Below, piece by piece: positions 11,883 to 22,594 of a stretch of 64,000 nt of DNA (the stretch's first letter is position 1; each line of letters opens with the position of its first letter). The DNA is taken from contig CAUJLY010000001.1 of assembly GCA_963281155.1 (NCBI GenBank), positions 1,302,001 to 1,366,000 of the forward strand, read 5' to 3'. Under the pieces are notes generated by a model. The model was given only the letters and a program-made list of their open reading frames with translations, ran no database searches and was not told the origin of the DNA. The translations under genes and the position numbers were made by a program. The stretch comes from Rhabditophanes sp. KR3021 (lineage: Eukaryota; Nematoda; Chromadorea; Rhabditida; Alloionematidae).

Positions 11883-12524
11883 TATTTTATTATATCCTTC
11901 ATCTATTTATACTATGATTATTTGATAATCATCAGTCTTGATGCACGTTTAATAAAATGTGCTTAAATGGTATAGCTTGGCTCTGTTTGACGTGGGTTTA
12001 GAAGGTAATATATTGCCTAAATTCACAATAAAGACGCAAGCGCCTTTGTCAAACATCTGACTCTTCCAATACTAAACTTCTATATCAAATACCTTTCAAC
12101 CAATCATGATTATATGAACCCAAAATTCCGTTATTTTTAATGAAAATAAAATCATTTCTATTATAACTGTGTATTATTTTGTTGTTGTGTGCATTTAAAG
12201 TTGTCTTTTTCATTACAATAAATTTGAATATTAATTTTCGAACAACGTACATTCATTAAACTGTCCAACAATTTGTTGGATATCTCCATTAATTACTCAA
12301 TTTGATCCAAAATGTCATGTTTAAATAAAGTGAACCTTGTTAAAATTAAAGCTTTTAATAGACGCAAAACTATTTTGTCAGTGTTGTAAAAACCCAAATT
12401 ATAATTCCCTTCATAATTACTTGTTTAGCCAACTAAAAACTTTAAAATATCACCTTTCTATGTAATAATCAGCTTATGAAAATGTATTTGTAATCATTAA
12501 CATCATGATCAGTTCATTAAATTT

Positions 12525-12535
12525 TATATAAAAGG
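12525..12535 (+). promoter_or_regulatory. TATA-box-like TATATAAAAGG
   Basis: Lies 29 bp before the ATG at 12564 and contains the TATAAAAGG also found before the genes at 8665 and 13668. Likely core promoter; inference from position and recurrence. Confidence 0.5.
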
Positions 12536-12563
12536 ATATGTAGAGATCATTTTTAGTTAAAAA

Positions 12564-13132
12564 ATGTTTATTCATAGAATGAAATTACTTGTCGTTACTA
12601 TTGCATTGGCAGCTTCGGCTATGGCTTTTCCAATTGATGAACAAACGTTTAATGGGGAAATTAATATTAGTAATGCTCCATTGAGTTTGACCCAAAATTT
12701 GAGTGCTGATTGCAAGAATGGAGTCGAAGCTATTTTTAGGGATGAAGATCAAACTAGGGCGCGTTTAGAAGAACAGTTGGAAGCCTATTTTGGCAATTGT
12801 TCCGATGAAGACAAAGTGAGTTTCAAATAAAATGTAATGTCTAATTTGTGGTGATTCAGGCTATTTATGCAACTTTTAAGAAAGACAAAGCTCAAGAAGA
12901 AGAAAGAGTCTACAATTTAATCGATGCTGCCGTCGGTGCAGCAGCATTGACTGATACTCAATCTGCTCTCTATTCAAAAATGAAATTTATCTACGACGAT
13001 AAAAATACTTCCTTAAACTTAATGGAAGCTGCCATTAACGACGCCAGAAATGCAGCTTCCGAGGAAGACAGAGATGTCCTTGATAATCTGATTGTTAAAG
13101 CATTAACAAACAATGGGGATGCACCAGTATAA
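12564..13132 (+). CDS. SXP/RAL-2-like (DUF148-type) secreted protein
   Basis: Two exons, 12564-12815 and 12860-13132 (phase 0 intron, 44 bp), 174 residues. An ATG at 12564 follows an atttttag acceptor-like site by a few bases; a second ATG at 12579 starts the core signal peptide (MKLLVVTIALAASAMAF). The mature protein is all-helical and acidic: LSLTQNLSADCKNGVEAIF, QTRARLEEQLEAYF, then EEERVYNLIDAAVGAA and ALYSKMKFIYDD. The spacing of the helices and the A-x-x-A-I-F...T-x-x-x-L-E-x-Q-L pattern resemble the nematode SXP/RAL-2 family, which is secreted and sometimes binds cations, and is best known from parasites. The exact function is not known. Confidence 0.65.
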
Positions 13133-13667
13133 AAATGATTAATTCTTCTATTTAGCCTAACAAATAAAGTAATATATTTGTAAAGCGATCATTTCGACTT
13201 TGACCTTTTGAATAAACATTTTTTCTTTCTAGCAGTTACGAAAAGCTTTTTGTTTTCCTTAAATCGCATCCAAAAACCCAATAATTTGCAGGAAATACTT
13301 AGAAACCACCATTCAGAAATAAATACTAACTACATAAAAGCTATGCATCATTGAAATGTAACTTGATTCATCATAAACTCATAAACTACATCATCTATTC
13401 AATCAAATAATCACGACGAATACTCAAAAGATAAATAGTCACTAAAGCTAATAAAATAATCATAAAATGGTCACAAAAATGTTACATACTTTTATCTGCT
13501 TAGTCATAGCTATTAAAACCATAGCAATCGAATTTTTTGTTTACAAACAAATTATTATAAAAGGAAGTTTGCTTTGGATTTAAATGTATTAATTTTGGCG
13601 AGAACTAGTTTTTTTGATAAAATGAACTATTTAATGATTTAACGTTTAATTGCGATTTGATATCGGA
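13133..13667. other. Intergenic, AT-rich
   Basis: Contains the 3' end of the previous gene (aataaa near 13161) and, towards its right end, a TATAAAAGG at 13556. Nothing else recognised. Confidence 0.4.
13556..13564 (+). promoter_or_regulatory. TATA-box-like TATAAAAGG
   Basis: Third copy of the nine-base motif, 104 bp before the ATG at 13668. The longer distance than at 12525 suggests a 5' leader of about 70-80 bp if used. Confidence 0.4.
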
Positions 13668-14204
13668 ATGATTATTAAATATATTTTATTTCATTTAGTT
13701 ATTGTGATAATTTCTGGTGTCGATATGGATGATACCCAATTAAAAACTCTTGCTCCTATTTTGTTGACTCAAGATCTATCTGCCAATATGAAGAAAGAAG
13801 TCGAGAATGTTTATGAAGATCGTGATCAAACCAAAGCTGAATTAGTTTCTCAATTGGATATAATTTTTAATGACACAAGTGTTAGTAGTGCTGATAAGGT
13901 AATATAAATCGAACCATTTATTTAAATTTATGCTAATTCTTTATAGGCCGTATATGCTAAATACATAAAAGAATCCAATGCGAAAGAAGCTCAAATAGTA
14001 GCTAAGATTGAGGCCGGCATCAATGCTACTGATCTGACTCCATCGCAAAAAGCTTTATATGCTAAGATCAAGGCTATCTTCCAAAATCAAGACATTAGTG
14101 GCAAGAAAAGTGAGGAACAAATTGAAGTAGCTAAGAAAAGTGCTTCTGATGAAGATAGAATAGCTGTGGAGACGGCTATTATTGCTGCTCTTACTAAAGA
14201 ATAA
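13668..14204 (+). CDS. SXP/RAL-2-like (DUF148-type) secreted protein
   Basis: Two exons, 13668-13898 and 13947-14204 (phase 0 intron, 48 bp, acceptor ctttatag), 162 residues. The second exon has no ATG and is easy to miss. The hydrophobic N-terminus MIIKYILFHLVIVIISG is a signal peptide. The mature part parallels the 12564 gene: ILLTQDLSANMKKEVENVY, QTKAELVSQLD, then exon 2 starting AVYAKY, AQIVAKIEAGINATDLT and ALYAKIKAIF. The identical intron position and the same opening of exon 2 (A-x-Y-A) show common descent. It ends 70 bp before the convergent Srt receptor. Confidence 0.7.
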
Positions 14205-14274
14205 TTAATTTTTTTATTGAATGTTTTAATAACATGAATATACATTAATAAAAACAAGCATTTACTAATTATCA

Positions 14275-15306
14275 TTAAGGAATTAATTTAACTACAATAG
14301 TTGATTGTCCATCTTTCTTAAACACATTATTCAACCATTGCTTAATAGTCAACTTCAAAGTTTTATTAACAAACAAAAACATAATTCCAGGAACTCCGTG
14401 AACACTCAAATAAATCAAATGACAAGTGACTGTAATTAGATCAGTCATCGATGTCAAATAATTTTCCATCACAAATAAAGTTCCAGCTATTAAAGTAAAA
14501 AAGGAAATTGTTACTATTTGAATAAATAAACGAATGTGGATTGGGTCTGCAAAGCCTGCTATTCTTCCTGAATTTGATTTAAAATTGTATAATAGAATTA
14601 CAAAGAATACGACGTAATTAAGTATTATAAGTGATGGTCCTCCGAAGTTCACAATTTCTTGGATTTTACTAGTATAGACAAATGTATTTGTTGATTTATA
14701 ACCGACAAAAGGGTTCAGCATAAAACTTTTGATAAAAGGTGAATAAACGAAGATTGGTGCAAAAAGAGTCATCCATACTATAAAAGGAATCGGAAGGATG
14801 ATCCAAATCAACGTTTTCTTGCCTTCGAATAAAAGTTCTACTGCATCCGGAAATGTCATTACTAAGACTCTTTGGAAAGCTAAGACATTTGTTAATGCCA
14901 TTACCATAGCCCATAAAGCAAATGCCGAAGTTCCAACAGGCATTACTAGGTAAGGATGTGAAAAAGCATCCCACCCATTAAGTGTTAAAAATCCTGTGTA
15001 GCCACCACCAAGCACTAGATCTAATATGTCAAAAATTCCCTTAATTTGTTTTGATTAATTAAAAAATGACAATTGACTAACCAAAATGAACATGATTTTG
15101 TAAACACTTTGTTTCAGATGACTAGTCATAGCAAATAAAAATGGCAAGTAAATTAAAATATAAATGACAGCGAAGCCGATATAAAGACTTCCGACAAGCA
15201 CATCCTTTCTCTTAGGATCTTCGAAATTAGGCTCAATTAATAGAGATGAATCAAAATGAAAGCCATTAAAAAGATAATTAAACAAAGTATTCGGGAAAGA
15301 CGACAT
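14275..15306 (-). CDS. Serpentine receptor class T (Srt-type)
   Basis: Two exons on the reverse strand: 15306-15082 and 15039-14275 (phase 0 intron, 41 bp), 329 residues. Srt features seen: an N-terminal FNYLFNGF...EPNFEDP segment, LYIGFAVIYILIYLPF at TM1, SVYKIMFIL/GIFD at TM2, GFLTLNGWDAF, a tryptophan-containing TM3 with ALTNVLAFQRVLVM, LFEGKKTLIW, and a PFVGY block before TM5. This order matches class T receptors of nematodes, usually expressed in sensory neurons. It is a tandem copy of the gene at 15435, which lies upstream on the same strand only 128 bp away, a spacing compatible with co-transcription. Confidence 0.85.
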
Positions 15307-15434
15307 TTATTTAACTACTTTTTAATTGAATGAAACGGAAATGGATAATGATGTTTATAGTTTAAAATAAAGTGTTATTAAAAATGTTATAATTACTTTT
15401 AAAAAATATGAATAATAATAAAGTTGTTTTGATT

Positions 15435-16490
15435 TTAAACTGTATCTGAGGAAGGTTTATTTTTGGGATTAACAGGAACGAACTTGCCATTCGTTGTCTT
15501 TATTCCTTCTTTTTGAAACCATTTGCGGATTGTAGTTTTGAGAGTTTTGTTAATAGCTAAGTAGATGATTGGAGGGAAGCAGTGCATCAGTAAATAGCAT
15601 ACGTGAGTTATTACTGTTATGGTTACTGTGATGCTGGTTATGTAGTTCATTACGACATAAGCGACAGCTGCGAACAAAGTCACCAATGAGATCAAGACTG
15701 TCTGGACGAAGAGCCGAATGTGGATTGGATCAATTATTTTTGAAACATTTTGAGATTCAGAGACGCTGTTGTATATGATTACCATGATAAAAATTAAGTA
15801 ATTTACGACAATAAGAATTGCTCCTCCTAAATTGATCACTTCTTGAACTATGCTTGTGTACAAATGAGTATTTGTTGAGTTATATCCTACATAAGGACTC
15901 AAGATGAAAGTCTTGACAAATGGGGAGTATACAAATGCTGGTTGGCAAAAGATAATCCAAATGACTACTGGAAGTGGAGTGGCAATCCAAATCCACGTCC
16001 TTTTTCCGTCAAAGAGAGTTTCAGTCAAATCTGGGGCCACCATGACAAGGACTCGTTGAAAAGATAAGATATTTGTCAGAATCAAGACTGATGTCCAAAA
16101 TCCAAAGCAGACATTTCCGATTGGCATTACAAAAGCTGTTTTGTTAAAGTAATCCCAGCCATTAAGTGTTAAAAAACCGACATAAACACCGCAAAGTAAC
16201 ATGTCAATCAAATCAACTATGCCTAAAAATAAGTTTCAATAAGAAGGGTTATCATTTCTTTACTTGCCTAGCACTAACATGATCTTGTAAACGCTCTGAT
16301 TCAAATGTTCGACCATCGCAAAAACGAACGGAAGATAAATAATCCAGCAAAATATAGCCATGCCAATGTACAACGAACCCACAAAATCATCTTTTCTAAT
16401 AGGATCCTCAAAGTTTGGGTCAATTAACTTAGACTCATCAAAACGAAACCCATTAAAGAGATAGTTAAAAAAAGAATTTGTAAATGCCAT
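15435..16490 (-). CDS. Serpentine receptor class T (Srt-type)
   Basis: Two exons: 16490-16268 and 16222-15435 (phase 1), 336 residues. Same motif order as its neighbour: FNYLFNGFRFDES, SLYIGMAIFCWIIYLPF, SVYKIMLVLGIVD, GFLTLNGWDYF, ILTNILSFQRVLVM, LFDGKRTWIW and SPYVGYN. The only frame-preserving donor after VL is G|GCAAGT, giving a GC-AG intron. Using the GTAAAG three bases into the intron would bring a stop, so the non-canonical donor is well supported by the restored LGIVD motif. The intron sits one base away from that of the downstream copy. The C-terminal tail is longer and hydrophilic (PVNPKNKPSSDTV). Confidence 0.85.
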
Positions 16491-16814
16491 TTCAAATGAA
16501 AATGATATTTAATAAACTTCAAGTCTATATATGTGGATAATGTTACGTGTAAAGTATAAAACAATTATCATGTTATTTGAACCTATTATTAACTTGTATA
16601 ATTGTCGTTTTTAAATAACAAGACAATTAAACGTTCCGTACCGAACTTGATTGAACAAAGTACTCGACATACTGTTATTTCGGGGAATTAATTTGTTTTT
16701 GAAAGCTATTCTAAAGAACTTTCCTGTTTTTTAAGGTAACTTTCATAAACAATTATTTTCTTCCCATAACATCCCACTTACCAAGTTTTGTTTAAAATAA
16801 TTTATTAATGATAA
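16491..16814. other. Intergenic
   Basis: Promoter side of the Srt pair and the 3' side of the DSL gene, both on the reverse strand. AT-rich, nothing recognised. Confidence 0.4.
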
Positions 16815-17560
16815 CTATACTATATGTTTGGATGGTTCGTTGATACAAACCCTTAACAACCAGTGTCTCCAGAATAAATAAAAAGTTAGAAATATCAGAA
16901 TAATAATAAATATCGAAGCCACCACCGTCACATACAAAGACATATATTTCGTTTTTCTTGCCAAGCTCAAATCAACCTCACAATGTGTACCACCAAACAA
17001 ATTATATGGACAGAGGCATTCATAGCCTGCATTTGATTCTTGCAAACACATTCCACCATTCTGACAAGGATTACTAGTTGTACAGACATCTTTTTTGAAT
17101 TGACACAGAGTTCCAGTCCAATCATTATTGCATAGACATTCTCCAGCTTTATTACAATATCCATGTTGACAACCTTTCTTCGGCTTACATTCCTTACACT
17201 CTTTTCCCATTGTGCCTGATAAACATCTACATAGATTAGGAGCTACGCAAACTCCGCGTCCGCAACTTTCAGTACAAATAGCTAAACACTCAATTTAGAA
17301 TCTTCGAAAATAAATATAATGAACTTACGTCTATCACATAACAACCCCGTCCAACCATCTTTGCATCTAGTAAGTCCTTCTGAATCACACAACTTGTTTG
17401 GGTATTTATCCGTTTCAACACAAATTCTTCTGCAATCAGGACCATAGAATGATTTTGGGCAAATGAATTTAGATTGTGTAGTATTATTTGTTTGTGCCAA
17501 GGATTGTAAAATAGTAATTAATGTAATAAAAATGATCTTCATAAAGTTTACAGAAAACAT
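16815..17560 (-). CDS. DSL-domain Notch-ligand-like membrane protein
   Basis: Two exons, 17560-17329 and 17281-16815 (phase 1 intron, 47 bp), 232 residues. A signal peptide begins at MKIIFITLITIL (ATG 17542); the earlier in-frame ATG at 17560 is used here. Residues of about 34-80 match a DSL domain: CPKSFYGPDC...C, then C...GLTRC and CKDGWTGLLC. Next is a cysteine-rich EGF-like stretch (CTESCGRGVCVAPNLCRC), an EGF repeat (GYCNKAGECLCNNDWTGTLC) and a canonical EGF repeat (CQNGGMC...GYECLCPYNLFGGTHC), then one transmembrane helix (YVTVVASIFIIILIFLTFYLF) and a 20-residue tail. DSL proteins are ligands of LIN-12/GLP-1 (Notch) receptors. It lacks an N-terminal MNNL region, like several short worm DSL proteins. 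Confidence 0.85.
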
Positions 17561-18056
17561 CACCAGTAAAGAAAGTTTGTAATAGCAATAAAAAAGTTAA
17601 TCTAAACAATAAAATGATGGGCAATCCAATAAAGATTACATCCTTTATACTTTATCTATAAACTATGTAAAAAAATGCCGCTCAACCAAGCACACGCCTA
17701 ATCTTTTGGGCGGCTGTCCTGTGATTGCCCTATCTTTTGATATCCATCTAATTAGTTTATAAAGGTGACAACTACATGTGATGAAGTGTGTTTAAGATGG
17801 ACGAAAACATTTCCACAGCGGAAGACGTTTCTTTCAATTAAGTCACTTGTGTTTTTAATATCACGGAACGCGTTTCTTTGTCTGAAAGAGGAGTATCTTT
17901 TGGTGGTGCGAAGTTGCTTCCAACCATCCCAAATTAATTGAATTATTACAAAAATTAATGAGGCTTAAATATATCTTGATTACAAACCAGATACATTTAT
18001 AATTTTTGATACACAATAAATTAGATTTATTATTTTTTAATTATTTGTTTTTGGAC
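17561..18056. promoter_or_regulatory. Divergent promoter region
   Basis: Shared 5' region between the DSL gene (reverse) and the sulfotransferase (forward). Less AT-rich in its middle (about 17690-17920) than the surrounding intergenic DNA. No specific binding site identified. Confidence 0.35.
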
Positions 18057-19204
18057 ATGGCAGCTACCACATATTTTAACTATTTTTGGATATTTTTATA
18101 TTCTGTTTCAGTTGGTTGTAGTTTATTGGTGGCTAATAAGGGTAATTTAAATTTAAATGAATTGTTGAGAGACAAAATGAAGTTGTATCCGTGTATGGAA
18201 AGTAGGAATGATAACAAATGTATTCCCTTATTTCCCATCTCTGTTCCTGATCAAAATATTCTATCTAAGAAGTATAAAATTAATTTTTGTTTGATTTCGA
18301 AGAATTTTTCTACCAAGATGAGACAGATTTATTGTTACTTGGAAAGGCCAATTTTGTTTGCCAGGAATAAGAATAATAACAAGCGATTACACAAGTTGTG
18401 TGATCCTTTAAAGAAATCCAACAAAGTTTCTTTAAACAAAGCTTCAAGGATGAATAAAACTAATACAACAACTTTCCTTAACACGTATCAACATGTTGTA
18501 GTAGTTCGGGATCCAATCGAACGATTTGTTTCTGGGTGGTCGTAAGTTATTTATCAAATTAATTATCATTTACCTTCAAGATATGTTTGTGCAATTACCA
18601 AGTTCTGGAAGCAAGATAAAAGAAATTGCTTGGGGTGCAAGAATAATTTGGTGTGCTTTATTAATGCTTTGTATAATAAAGTGTTCAAGAGTGCTAAGTA
18701 TTCCTTTATTTTGAAGGAACCTAAATTTATGGAAGATCATTTTTATCCACAATCATGTATGTTTATGGTTTGAAGTTTGATACTTCGTTTATGGTTTGTA
18801 TTTCAATTTATAATTTGACATTTCATTTACTTTATTGTATTTTGACTTCATTATTTCCAGGGAGATGTGGTGTGAACAAATACAAAAACAGAACAAAACT
18901 ACTCTTATACGGCTCATCAAAAGAAACTCAAGTCAAGTTCTTCAAAGAATTAACGACTCTCCTGCAACAAAGACATGTCCCAAAAAAGCAATTAACTTTC
19001 ATCACCAAAAACATCCTTGGCCAGCGGTCTGGGCATACAACAATTGGCAAAAAAGAAAGACTAATGGTAGAAAAGAAAATCTACTCAAACAAAACTCTAG
19101 TCAATATATTAGTCAAAATATTCTACAATGACTATATAGCCTTTGATTTGAAATTTCCTAAGCAAAACATAGACCTTGAATCAGTCAAAATAATTACAGC
19201 TTAA
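18057..19204 (+). CDS. Carbohydrate sulfotransferase (nematode Sulfotransfer_2 type)
   Basis: Three exons: 18057-18541, 18581-18756, 18861-19204, with matching phases; 334 residues. Hydrophobic N-terminus (residues 5-30) as a signal-anchor of a type II Golgi protein. Sulfate-donor (PAPS) motifs visible: the 5'-phosphosulfate loop region FCLISKNFSTKMRQIYC and the 3'-phosphate motif VVVRDPIERFVSGWS. Exon 2 gives KYSFILKEPKFMEDHFYPQSW and exon 3 has SGHTT...ERLMVEKK and IFYNDYIAFDLKFP, all landmarks of the worm family that resembles chondroitin/dermatan sulfotransferases. It probably transfers sulfate to glycans in the Golgi; substrate unknown. The 104-bp second intron is longer than most here. 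The start is the first ATG in frame. Confidence 0.85.
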
Positions 19205-19273
19205 AAACATGCATTTATTGAAATAACTTATTGTATGTATAAATATGAATAAATTAAAGAAAATTGGAATTAT

Positions 19274-20956
19274 TTAGCATTTTGATTGTTGGGCAACTTT
19301 TGATACCAAATCGATCTCAGAAAAAGCTGTGCCACATAACCGACACGACTTAGGACAAACGAGACCAACAAGAATAGATAACTTATTTTGACAGCTTGAT
19401 TGGTCCTTTTGAAGGATGCTTTTGACTTTTAGATTAATGGATGTCATTGTTGAAGTTATGTTGTCGATGCTGTTAAAGTTCTGTATTTTATTGGTTATAC
19501 TTTGAAGCATGTCGTTTATTTCGTCTTCTTCGTTTGTGCAGAGAGGTTTTAGGTGGGCGCAGTTGTCGAGTTTGTCTTCGCAGACGTCGTATGGAGAAGT
19601 TGTTTTCACCATTGTATTCATTTCAATTGCAACGTCTTTTTCAACTGTGTGTGAACCATGGGCTGCAGCGAATCCTTGTCCACCTTTGGCAAAATATTCA
19701 AGTAAGTCAAGATTGTGGGTTTTTTTTCTAAGCCAATCAGCATTTTCAGCTTCGGTTAGACCTCTCATGGCTAAATTTCCTTGAGCATCCAATGCACATT
19801 TCTTAAGAATGTTATTGTTGTTTGCATCACGGACTATCTTGAAGAAAGGAATAACTTTTTCTTGATAGACACAAGCATATTGCTCTTCCTTTGGTCCAGT
19901 AATAGCTCCGTTATCAACAACCCATGAGCATCTCTTCATAATCGTATCTTCTCTCCAAGTTTCTCCAAACTTAACCAAATCTTGATCTTTTCCAGAACAA
20001 CCCTTATACTGTCCAAATCCAATATAAGATTCCGATCTAGTATCACAAACAAATGGTTCACCACCCTCATAGAAGACTTCACCAATTTTATAGAAGCTGT
20101 CCTTAAACCAACACCCTTGTTTTTGAACGAATCCATTGATACACATATAGCTTCCAATTCCATTAGTAGCGTTAAAGTACTCCCCACCAGCATATGATTT
20201 GCCACCAACTTCACAATCAATGTAATGGCTTCCTACTTTGACTAGTTTACACTCTTCGTGGTATCTGCGACATTGAGTCCATTGTTTGCCTAGTTTGGAG
20301 TAGCCGGCTATGGCTACGTGGATGTTGTTTTCTCCTACGCACCCAGTGCATCTCAAAGAAACTTTGCCATTTTCTCTTTTACATGAGATGATCTCCCCGA
20401 TTTGAAGTTCATTTTTATAAGCTTTTTTCAATTGATCAGCATACCGTACTCGGAAATTGCCTTCGACAATAGTTTCACCATTATCCATAACACAGGAAGT
20501 CCATTTAAAAATAACTTTCTTAGCAGATTGCTCATCGCCATGACATTCAATTGTAGTTCTGTTGGAATCAACATTCTTAGTAAACCAATTTCCAATCACC
20601 ACTTCATTATTTTGATGGTCGATGCAATTAAGAACTTTCAAAGTCATCAAATCACCTGAAACTGAACAAGACCATTTAAAATGTTGGTTGGAATAAGTTG
20701 AGCCTGGCAACATTTGATGTCCGGCAACATCATTTTCAGGAGAACATCCAATTGCCTTTGCAACTACATTACTTTTGTCGCCCTTGACAGGTTGGCACTC
20801 GTATTTTATGTAATTCTTGACCCAAACTTCACCCCCATTGCAATTAACCAAAGCCTCTTCTGGCCCAGTGGCTCCATCGTCAGAAAATGAAAATTCAACG
20901 GCAGTAGTAATGGAAACTGTCAAAGCCAAAACAGTAAAGATATTGCAAAACTTCAT
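19274..20956 (-). CDS. Cysteine-rich secreted protein, MIG-18-like domains plus ShKT end
   Basis: Single exon, 560 residues, unusually long for an intronless gene here. Signal peptide MKFCNIFTVLALTVSITTA. Then a series of cysteine modules of about 45-55 residues, each with a glycine-cysteine start, a G-x-x-Y/W/F turn and a C-x-x-x-x-x-C close (for example GCSPEND...YSNQHFKWSC; GCVGENN; GCWFKDS...GEVFYEGGEPFVC; GCSGKDQ...GETWREDTIMKRC). This pattern resembles the fibronectin-I-like modules of worm MIG-18 and relatives, which are extracellular-matrix proteins. The last 100 residues form an interrupted ShKT module (CEDKLDNCAHLKPLC ... CPKSCRLC) split by a helical insert of about 50 residues. Likely extracellular matrix or secreted; precise role unknown. 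Confidence 0.7.
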   Translation of the reverse strand: MKFCNIFTVLALTVSITTAVEFSFSDDGATGPEEALVNCNGGEVWVKNYIKYECQPVKGDKSNVVAKAIGCSPENDVAGHQMLPGSTYSNQHFKWSCSVSGDLMTLKVLNCIDHQNNEVVIGNWFTKNVDSNRTTIECHGDEQSAKKVIFKWTSCVMDNGETIVEGNFRVRYADQLKKAYKNELQIGEIISCKRENGKVSLRCTGCVGENNIHVAIAGYSKLGKQWTQCRRYHEECKLVKVGSHYIDCEVGGKSYAGGEYFNATNGIGSYMCINGFVQKQGCWFKDSFYKIGEVFYEGGEPFVCDTRSESYIGFGQYKGCSGKDQDLVKFGETWREDTIMKRCSWVVDNGAITGPKEEQYACVYQEKVIPFFKIVRDANNNNILKKCALDAQGNLAMRGLTEAENADWLRKKTHNLDLLEYFAKGGQGFAAAHGSHTVEKDVAIEMNTMVKTTSPYDVCEDKLDNCAHLKPLCTNEEDEINDMLQSITNKIQNFNSIDNITSTMTSINLKVKSILQKDQSSCQNKLSILVGLVCPKSCRLCGTAFSEIDLVSKVAQQSKC

Positions 20957-22594
20957 ATTGTTAGTAAATAATTGTTTGAATGATGAATATTCCTCGATTC
21001 TAATCTTCTTAAATATCCAAATTTTAAAGGATTATCATGCAATATTAAAAACAGTTTCAAGCCTTTTTTTATTAATAAACTCGTATTTAAAAATAGATAG
21101 CTCACGAAAATATAAAGCGTGCAGTGTACGTTTTGGGTGTGGAAGAATTTAAAAAACGGTGGTGGTTGGTTTGATGCTCACGAGGTTTAAACAAAAGTCT
21201 ATTGTATAGAAGGTTTTTTTAGTGAGACTGGATTCGGTAATAAGTGTGGTAAGGATGTTCCAGAGTGAATTTGGTATTATTAAGTCTGGAGTGGGGCTTT
21301 TGAGTAGGGATGTGTTATGTAATATAGCTGTAGGCTGATTTATAGCCTTTTTTGAATAAATAAAAATAGAACCACAAGAGTGTTTCCTTTTATATAAGAA
21401 TTTTTAATCTACATAATTTAACTGAAAACAAATTAAATCTAATGTAAACAAATGCAAAAAGAGTAAGTACAAAATTGAAATGGACTTGCCACCATCTTGA
21501 GGTACCCTTTTCTAAATCAGGTCAACATACTAAAAAGTTTTGATGGTGATTTAATAATATATTATTGAGATATTTAAAAAGTATGGATGGAGTAGATACA
21601 TATATTTGCTTAGGATACACTACAAAAAAAGAAGATATTTAGGTAATGTGGTCGTCTACTATGATGTAGTTTATCCCATAGGCAATTTAGTGTCTAATTA
21701 AGGAATGTATCAATTGGAAACAAACTTATTAGAACATAAAATTTAAATGCATTGATGGCCATTTGGTTATTTAAATACTTTTCAAGTTATATGAAGGCCA
21801 TTGGTGTCGGCAAAATGGAAGTAAATCAAAGAAATAAATTAAATTTTAATTTGTTCAAATACTATATTTAATTATTATTCCTCATAATCTTTTATTGTCT
21901 TTATCTATGTTGTGAGGATATTCTCGTCCGCAGATCACGGTCAAAATATGAGAATCAAATTTTCTTTTGTAGGTATTATTTATTTGGCTGGTAATTGTCT
22001 TCTTTATTCGTATTATTCATTTGTATTATTCGGCCGATTCGTTCATACATATTATCCTAATTAAGAGTGAAAATGACGAAGTTTTATTTTATGACAAGTG
22101 CCTTGTTATTTGAAGGAGCCAAACATTAAGGAAGTTGTTAAGTAAAAATATCCATTTAAACAACAAAAGACACTTAAAATGATAGATTGTTTTATTATTG
22201 GTATGAACTAGAAAAAATAATTAAAACAACATAATCGAATGCACTTTATTTGTTCTTAAATTGGATGAAATGTCTAGCCACCACAATAATAGTAAACATT
22301 ACTCATTTTCTCATCTTACACATCGACTTATCTTTTTATTTAATCTAATTTGATTGACACTCTGGGCTGGGAAAACAATTAAATTGAACTATTTTCGAAA
22401 TAACATGTTTTTAAAAAACCAAAACCTCGTTACGAGTAGGATTAATAATAATTTTTTGATGATTCTAATAATATTTTGAGGTCAGACATCCTTTAAACGT
22501 ACAGATCTAAATTAAGAAGGAGGCTTTTCTTATTTTGTTATTTAAGGGAAAACTAAATTTAAAAGTTATCACATTAAATTTCTATATTGTTAAG
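20957..22594. other. Intergenic, 1.6 kb
   Basis: Upstream of both the MIG-18-like gene (reverse) and the small heat-shock gene (forward). Several purine- and pyrimidine-biased stretches, but no gene remnant, tRNA or clear heat-shock element array that I can support. Confidence 0.4.

Larger units (their letters stand above)
11502..12563. other. Intergenic, AT-rich, carries a MITE
   Basis: About 1 kb without coding sequence between two SXP/RAL-2-like genes. It contains the inverted-repeat element at 11749-11882 and the promoter of the gene at 12564. I see no other remnant. Confidence 0.5.

Noticed and set aside
22400..22594. Heat-shock elements before the small HSP gene
   Set aside because: Single GAA/TTC words are present but no array of three alternating units at correct spacing.
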